This document shows, piece after piece, positions 59,801 through 64,000 of a stretch of 64,000 nt of DNA (the first letter of the stretch is position 1; every line of letters begins with the position of its first letter). The notes under the pieces were generated by a model. That model was not told where the DNA came from, searched no databases, and was given only the letters and a program-made list of their open reading frames with translations. The stretch is from the NCBI GenBank assembly GCA_958412345.1, contig CATYSO010000011.1, positions 1-64,000 on the forward strand, read 5' to 3'. A program made the position numbers and the translations under genes. The stretch comes from an uncultured Collinsella sp. (lineage in GTDB: Bacteria > Actinomycetota > Coriobacteriia > Coriobacteriales > Coriobacteriaceae).

Positions 59801-60452
59801 CGCCCAGCGCCGATCGATAGGCATCGGCAAGGGCCGAGGTATCGGCCTGGCCGCGCGCCACGTGTACATCGTCCATGCCGCCCGGCAGCTGGCTCGATAG
59901 CTCCAGCAGGTCGCGCACCAGGCTTTTGATGGTGGTACCGGCGCCAAACGGCCCGCCCTCGCCCGCCATGGGATACCAGGCGTAGAGGCTTTTAAGCGAA
60001 GCGGCGAGCTCGGGGGCGGCATCGGGCGCCGTCGCGCGGGCCAGCACATGCTCGACAGCCTGATCCATAAGCTCATCGGTATCGATAAGCACCGTGAACT
60101 CGGGATCGATGCCCAGCTCCAACGCATGCGCGCGCAGGATGCGCGAACACATGCCGTGAATGGTCGAGATCCAAGCGTCGTCGACGGTCAGGGCCTCCTC
60201 GTCCATACCCTCTTCGATAAGCGCGCGACGCACGCGGTCGCGAATCTCGGCCGCGGCATCTTTGGTAAAGGTAATGGCGAGCACCTGGTCCAGATGCTCA
60301 ACGAACGGACCGGATTCGGGCGAGAGCGCGTAGACGATGCGGCGCGTAAGGGTAAAGGTCTTGCCCGAACCGGCGCCCGCCGAGACAAACAGCGGACGGT
60401 CGAGCGTTTTGACGATCTGCAGCTGTTGCGGCATCAAAGTCGAAAGATCCAT
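56820..60452 (-). CDS. addA: ATP-dependent helicase/nuclease subunit AddA
   Basis: A 1,210-residue AddA. A UvrD-type helicase comes first (Walker A SAGAGSGKTFTLTRRI at ~24-39; Walker B MVMIDEFQDTD; motif VI YVAMTRARELVILAMD), and a PD-(D/E)XK nuclease at the C-terminus (EGAIDALATN...ALVIDYKTGGTPDE). With AddB it resects double-strand breaks and acts at Chi-like sites, feeding RecA. The stop of addB is four bases before this start, so they form an operon. The AGGAGG is about 12 bases before ATG 60452, a little far. Length is typical of B. subtilis AddA (1,232). Confidence 0.96.
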   Translation of the reverse strand: MDLSTLMPQQLQIVKTLDRPLFVSAGAGSGKTFTLTRRIVYALSPESGPFVEHLDQVLAITFTKDAAAEIRDRVRRALIEEGMDEEALTVDDAWISTIHGMCSRILRAHALELGIDPEFTVLIDTDELMDQAVEHVLARATAPDAAPELAASLKSLYAWYPMAGEGGPFGAGTTIKSLVRDLLELSSQLPGGMDDVHVARGQADTSALADAYRSALGASKAATEKAQVALDAIDAFEASGKTMEDAARLMMSCSMPRASKAFPKEQVELLKAEAADAFINIVLACGGPALDALVGLARAVEAEYRALKAGQSALDNNDLLRMAYEALRDYPAIRAAYEGRFKMVMIDEFQDTDQMQVDLIRYLTGAGERALCTVGDAQQSIYRFRGAEVEVFRRQERKVGSSAASETAAASDAPAGELVKLVRNFRSHDEVLRYVARVFDGDTGGLMQGFLDLEPSDKREDKLKAKASRRQALLVAGGSTQERTQAKARAIAERFQALVKAGQPQGSMVLLLGRMTNADVYAQAFRDQGLDCVIAGGSVFAQAAEVQTVRALVCALANPADTAQGLMPLLASPMFALGAQEFLALATKLDDQTGETSRRNIDAGIMSDSDVPGLQNLPLVTRVREVLRYALRRVGRDSFAAIARDTVNASGWFVRLAQRGPEGKAIAANVLKALDAVAEAEAEFGNSPRSIALAFDRFLAGKEAPGALNEEGDGAVRIMTVHASKGLEYPVVAVAECFGVRKSSGAAQMGRVEGGAQVVALPARFDGVKLADGTFVKGDDVKKQFEHAFKGKGTSLWLPPKLMEDVCATGSPAEAFARLRNDDLQLSLEERARLLYVAMTRARELVILAMDAGVSRGKVTAPTFDVETDLTYDVLRRILPTDALDMPQLDADRLVFDNSQPGDYELISLADFTFGEQAFEVNASLDVEGRLVRGDAEPEGAGADARAAVPGPADPEPDSFELVYPQAVGVRMGTCPFPARDSYSYSSIAAALHAEAEDRAAETRVPVDEAGDDAESDGSEMTDADVTAAEPAGNPMALGSAFHAACQWLIEMGADALPAARADALARLWRLTPEQRERFDVALDRWLKSSVRAELLAWPCIRAEVPFFSLGCEDEDIARYGAYAEGAIDALATNPADSSRALVIDYKTGGTPDETPEQLQEKHALQARVYADVLHKAGFKTVTVKFVRVEQANPTIFVEPAEPQVVTYNL

Positions 60453-60455
60453 GGT

Positions 60456-63400
60456 CTACACGTCCCTCCTTACAAACGTTCCTTCGTGGTTATACGAGCA
60501 GCGCGCATGCACGGCCTGAACCGACGTCGGGTCGGCGGCGGCAACGTTGCCTGCCTCGAGCTCGCGCAGGCGCTCGGCGATGCCGGCCTCCACGCGATCG
60601 AGCAGCGCATCGAAGTCCATACTGCCACCCTCGCCGGGGAAACCTTTCTTAAGGCCCGGGATGCGACCGTCGCCGCGCTCTTCCTCGAGCAGCTCGGTGC
60701 TCGCGGCGCCGCGCAACGCCGGCTTGCCGCCCTTGGTCGAAAAGTAGAGCGCCGCGCGGGTGTCCAAATCCAGCGCCCGACGCATGGCCTGCGCGTAGAT
60801 GAGTGTCTGGGTATGGGGCGGCAGCCAGCGCGGGTCGTCGATGGGGGCCTCGCCCGACTCCTCGTCGCGCACCGTGGGGTCGGCGAGCTTAAACTCCTCG
60901 ACACCCGAACGATGCTTATAGTCGATTACCACGGCGCGATTCTCGGCATCCACATCAACGCGGTCGATGCGCCCGCCAAGCGGCCAGCCGGCATACTCGA
61001 CCTTAAGCTCATTAAAGGCGAACTCAAGGTAGCGCGGGGCAAAGGGTGCAAGCGCCTCGGACTCGTAGGCAAGCACGCCCTCCAGCTGCGGCAAAATCTC
61101 GGCCACCTGGCGCTCCTCCACTGGAGAGAGCGGCACCAGCGGGCCCTCGGTACCGCGCTTGCCGGCGTGCTCGGCCAGGGCCTCGGCAAAGACCTCGTGC
61201 AGCAGCTCCTTCGCGCGCGGCAGATTCATGGGCGTCACGCGCTCCATGCCCTCCTGGGGCAGACGGGCATGCAAGTGCTCCAGCACGTCATGGACAAAGT
61301 TGCCCTTCTCCATGTTGCCAAAGCCGGCGTCGATCGACTGGGGTTTGACGCGATACGAGACGAACCAGCACAGCGGGCAGGTGGAATAGGCCTCGATCTG
61401 CGAGGCGGACGTCAGGCGCGGCACAAGCGGCGCGCCCTCGCCCTCGCCGTCACGACGGCGCAGGACCAAATACGGCACGGCCTCATCGCTCAGATGCTGA
61501 GGAGCTTCGCAGGTCACGCGCTCGCGCCTAAGACCTTCGCCTGCCGCGGGATCGAAGTCCCTTACGATATCGCCCTCACCCACGCACTTCGCCTTGTCGG
61601 CGCCAGCGGCCTTAGCGTTGTCAGCAGTCTTGTCGGCGTCAGCGGCCTTGGCGTCGGCGGCCTTGGCGTGCGCACGCAACTCAGTCCACACGGCCGCCGG
61701 ATAGCACTCGCGCGCCTGACAATCGTGGGTCACACGAGCGAGCGCAACCGGACCGCGTGCCGCTTGCATCGCGCGGCCAAAGCGTGCGCGCAGCAAAGCC
61801 GCAGGCTCAAGCGTCACGCCGCTGCGATCTAACTCTGCCGTCAGCGTGGCCAGCGGGCCCTCCTCATGTGAGAGCGGATAACTGTCTAGGTCGACGTCGG
61901 CAAACAGCACGGCATCGTAGCTACCGGGGCGCAGGCCTGCCGCATCGGCAAGCGAAGCAAAGCGCACTTGGGCGCGTGGCGCACGGTCAACCTCGTAGGT
62001 CTCGTAATCGTAGGCGGTGCTACGCTTGTCCACCTTGGTGCGAATGCCATCGAGCACGGGCACGGTCGCGGCCTGCGACACGTCGAGCGCGCGAGCATCG
62101 TTCATAAGGATGTCGATGACGTGGCGCAGCAGAGCCACCTCCGCCTGGCGACGGGCTTGGCCATCCAAGCTGCCCAGCGAGCGATCGGGCAACGCCTCGG
62201 CAACGGCAAGCATGGCCTTGAGCGCCGTCACGGGTTTGTCGCGCCACAGCGCTTGGAACACGTCCGAAACCACACACGGCACGTTCTTAAACCAGTTCTC
62301 GTCGCTCGCCGCCTTGCGCGCGCCCCTCACCTGGCCTTGGACGCTCTGAAGTAGGCTCTTAACGCCCGCGGTAGTCTTGCTGCGCGAGAGACGCATGTTC
62401 TTATCGAAGGTACGGGCATTGACGGCATCAGCGCCCGAAAGCGGACTGTAGATCCAGTCGGTAAGCTCCGGCGCGGGCCACCATTCGGTCTTTGACGCCA
62501 TGCCCTCATCGGCGGCCTTCATGCGCTCGATCAGGCTGGCAAGCGCCGCAAACTGCCTGCCCGCAATGGATTGGGAAAACGCCGTGAACTCAGTCGTCTC
62601 GGCCGCAATGTGACGCGCCGCCAAACGGGCAGCGAGTTCGCCGAACAGCTGGGGTGCCCGGGCGGAAACAACGAGCACGCGCGTGGGGTCGGAGTTTGTC
62701 GCGGCGCCGTCGCGCGACACGGACTCCCCACATGCCGCGACCAGGTTCTCAAGAGCATCCACATAAGCGCGGGCGCGGGCATGGGGGCCGGCCACCTCTA
62801 TAAAAATAGGCTGAGCAGCAGGCGCAGAAGCGGTCTCGGACGCGCCGGCGTTCTCCCCCAACGGGGCAACCTCAAACAGCACACCGCGGGCATCAAAGGC
62901 GGCAGCCAGGTCCTCGCGCATCGCCGCCTGCTCGCGGGCAAGCAGCACGACGACCTCTCCCCCATTGTTCGCCACGGCAGACAGTAACTCGAGCAGGCCG
63001 TGCGTAAACGACGTGATACCGCGCACGCATACGGCGCGGGTGCACGCCGGCAGGTTATCGGCCAGGGCACCGGCCATAATGTCAGCCGCCTCGCAGGGCT
63101 CGACCATGTCTCGACGGTCCAAGCCGCTCGCATAGGCGCACAAAAGTTCAAACACGCGAGCCTCGGCGTCGCTTCTGGGCTTGGGCTTGCAAACGTTGTC
63201 GCAGCAACGCTCGGCACCTGTCCCTGCCACACCCGGCAACACGTCGCGGGCCATACGCGCAAGCATGCGCACTGTGCCCAGGCTGCGCGAAAGCGGTTGC
63301 AGGTCGGCATCGTCGAGACGCGTGACCATGTCCGAGAACAGCATCTGGCGCTGCAGGTTGTCGACGAAACCGCGCCCGTCGCCCAAAAGCTCCCAAAGCG

Positions 63401-63605
63401 AGCGAAGCCACGATGTAGGCGTCTTGTAGTCAATACCCAGCGAAACGCCGGCTTCCGCCGCATCATGACGGCACAGGTCGAGCTCGGCAAACGTTGGCGC
63501 CAGCAGCACGGCACGCCCATGGCGGGCAACAAGGTCGCTCAGCAGCGCCGCCTCGGCATCGCTCAAATCCGTGCCGGCATTGGTGGTATAGATTCGAACA
63601 GGCAT
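60456..63605 (-). CDS. addB: AddB-type nuclease subunit with incomplete Fe-S cysteines
   Basis: A 1,049-residue AddB-like protein. The N-terminal helicase-like part lacks a clear Walker A (the family uses it only as a Chi-recognition scaffold). The C-terminal nuclease has the PD-(D/E)XK core: GGRIDRVDVD and AVVIDYKHRSG. In B. subtilis AddB four cysteines form an Fe-S staple around this domain. Here the first is present (YSTCPLCWFVSY), but the last three (CxxCxxxxxC) are reduced to one in HARCSYNHEGTF, so the cluster may be missing. An Ala/Lys-rich insert (KAADAKAADADKTADNAKAA) lies near residue 660. GGAGG precedes ATG 63605. It is in an operon with addA. Confidence 0.9.
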   Translation of the reverse strand: MPVRIYTTNAGTDLSDAEAALLSDLVARHGRAVLLAPTFAELDLCRHDAAEAGVSLGIDYKTPTSWLRSLWELLGDGRGFVDNLQRQMLFSDMVTRLDDADLQPLSRSLGTVRMLARMARDVLPGVAGTGAERCCDNVCKPKPRSDAEARVFELLCAYASGLDRRDMVEPCEAADIMAGALADNLPACTRAVCVRGITSFTHGLLELLSAVANNGGEVVVLLAREQAAMREDLAAAFDARGVLFEVAPLGENAGASETASAPAAQPIFIEVAGPHARARAYVDALENLVAACGESVSRDGAATNSDPTRVLVVSARAPQLFGELAARLAARHIAAETTEFTAFSQSIAGRQFAALASLIERMKAADEGMASKTEWWPAPELTDWIYSPLSGADAVNARTFDKNMRLSRSKTTAGVKSLLQSVQGQVRGARKAASDENWFKNVPCVVSDVFQALWRDKPVTALKAMLAVAEALPDRSLGSLDGQARRQAEVALLRHVIDILMNDARALDVSQAATVPVLDGIRTKVDKRSTAYDYETYEVDRAPRAQVRFASLADAAGLRPGSYDAVLFADVDLDSYPLSHEEGPLATLTAELDRSGVTLEPAALLRARFGRAMQAARGPVALARVTHDCQARECYPAAVWTELRAHAKAADAKAADADKTADNAKAAGADKAKCVGEGDIVRDFDPAAGEGLRRERVTCEAPQHLSDEAVPYLVLRRRDGEGEGAPLVPRLTSASQIEAYSTCPLCWFVSYRVKPQSIDAGFGNMEKGNFVHDVLEHLHARLPQEGMERVTPMNLPRAKELLHEVFAEALAEHAGKRGTEGPLVPLSPVEERQVAEILPQLEGVLAYESEALAPFAPRYLEFAFNELKVEYAGWPLGGRIDRVDVDAENRAVVIDYKHRSGVEEFKLADPTVRDEESGEAPIDDPRWLPPHTQTLIYAQAMRRALDLDTRAALYFSTKGGKPALRGAASTELLEEERGDGRIPGLKKGFPGEGGSMDFDALLDRVEAGIAERLRELEAGNVAAADPTSVQAVHARCSYNHEGTFVRRDV

Positions 63606-63707
63606 GGTCCTCCGCTCAAACTGTTCGCAATAATCAATGCATCCATCCTACCCGCCCACGCGGACAGATTTGCCCCACGCCAACAGATTTCCTCCGTCCC
63701 CAAGGGA

Positions 63708-63737
63708 TCAAAAAACCGCCCCCGGAGGGACGGTTCT
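63708..63737 (-). terminator. Terminator of the YerC/TrpR-like gene
   Basis: On the minus strand AACCGTCC...GGGCGGTT is followed by TTTTTTGATC. It is 25-55 bases after the stop codon. Confidence 0.8.
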
Positions 63738-63761
63738 TCGTAATTCATTGTTGCCGCTGGC

Positions 63762-64000
63762 CTACTCGCCATCCTCCAGTTTGATGAGGATCTTGCGATA
63801 GCCACCGTACTCGCCATTAAGTGCCTTGGACACACGGCTCACCGTAGTGGACGAAGCGCCGGTGCGGGCCTGAACCTCAACATAAGGCTCGCCCTCATCC
63901 AGATAGCGCGCAACCTGCAGACGTTGCGAAAGATCGCAGATCTCGCGCGGCGTGCAGATATCGGTCAAAAACGCTTGGATATCCTTCTCGTCATCCAAAA
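63762..64000 (-). CDS. YerC/YecD (TrpR-superfamily) DNA-binding protein, 5' truncated
   Basis: The last ~79 codons of a TrpR-related protein of the YerC/YecD type. The helix-turn-helix is clear: IQAFLTDICTPREICDLSQR then VEVQARTGASSTTVSRVSKA, ending in NGEYGGYRKILIKLEDGE. Members bind operators of amino-acid or nucleotide genes in response to a small ligand; the ligand here is unknown. The gene runs off the window at 64000, so the start codon is not visible (the TTG at 63998 is in frame but probably internal). It is followed by its own terminator and then addB. Confidence 0.88.
   Translation of the reverse strand, partial: LDDEKDIQAFLTDICTPREICDLSQRLQVARYLDEGEPYVEVQARTGASSTTVSRVSKALNGEYGGYRKILIKLEDGE

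Noticed and set aside
63606..63640. A LexA box upstream of addB
   Set aside because: Only one half-site (GCGAACAG) is present; the second half reads TTTGAG.
1..64000. CRISPR arrays, tRNA and rRNA genes
   Set aside because: No regularly spaced direct repeats, no cloverleaf with TTCGA-type arm and no rRNA-like stretch was found by reading both strands.

Overview
The window looks like chromosomal DNA of a GC-rich anaerobe of the class Coriobacteriia, probably Collinsella or a close relative. This is an inference from gene content and base composition, not from a marker gene. Coding DNA is GC-rich, yet the gene set is that of a fermentative anaerobe: class III fructose-1,6-bisphosphatase, Fhs/FchA/FolD one-carbon enzymes, AddAB rather than RecBCD, superoxide reductase and a C69 dipeptidase. 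No rRNA, tRNA, CRISPR array, prophage or transposase gene was found.

Layout. 1-8.4 kb: a LOG-family protein, then the queuosine genes tgt, queA and queH, interleaved with an SDR oxidoreductase and a long coiled-coil membrane protein. This stretch is rich in palindromic intergenic repeats. 8.4-17.7 kb: a MetRS-like synthetase, an RNA m5C methyltransferase, a small membrane protein, a TIM-barrel-like protein, a DegV protein, fructose bisphosphatase and two GtrA proteins. 17.7-22.9 kb: an operon behind a cobalamin riboswitch, encoding a secreted protein with four DUF4430 repeats, a beta-propeller and an InlB-type repeat, then a second membrane-anchored DUF4430 protein. 22.9-28.7 kb: a UbiB-family kinase with a phasin-like partner, a C69 peptidase, a MITE-like element and fchA-folD. 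28.8-34.3 kb: envelope proteins, including a zinc-ribbon membrane protein, two tandem paralogous lipoproteins and a Tat-exported phospholipase C-like protein. 34.4-42.3 kb: small hypotheticals, a DUF1016 nuclease, a zinc-ribbon protein, a CDF cation exporter, an anchored protein with a C-terminal heptad repeat, and fhs. 42.3-64 kb: mostly DNA repair and replication (ruvCAB behind a LexA-type box, a SWIM/SNF2 ATPase, dnaE, addBA), with an apparently dead NAD-synthetase paralogue, a superoxide reductase, an AT-richer MFS transporter, a DUF3284 protein and a truncated YerC/TrpR-type repressor.

How they fit together. Fhs, FchA and FolD form the folate one-carbon path from formate to methylene-THF. 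The FolD here seems to lack the lysine needed for cyclohydrolase activity, which would make FchA the cyclohydrolase. The riboswitch ties the DUF4430 surface proteins, whose fold is related to the C-terminal domain of animal transcobalamin, to vitamin B12 status. This is the best candidate for an undescribed system here: riboswitch-controlled capture of corrinoids at the cell surface. RuvCAB, AddAB and DnaE form a recombination and replication block.

The most unusual non-coding feature is a set of structured repeats placed just after gene 3' ends. Two copies of a 116-bp element are each preceded by a 31-bp hairpin whose loop is conserved while its stem changes in a compensatory way.
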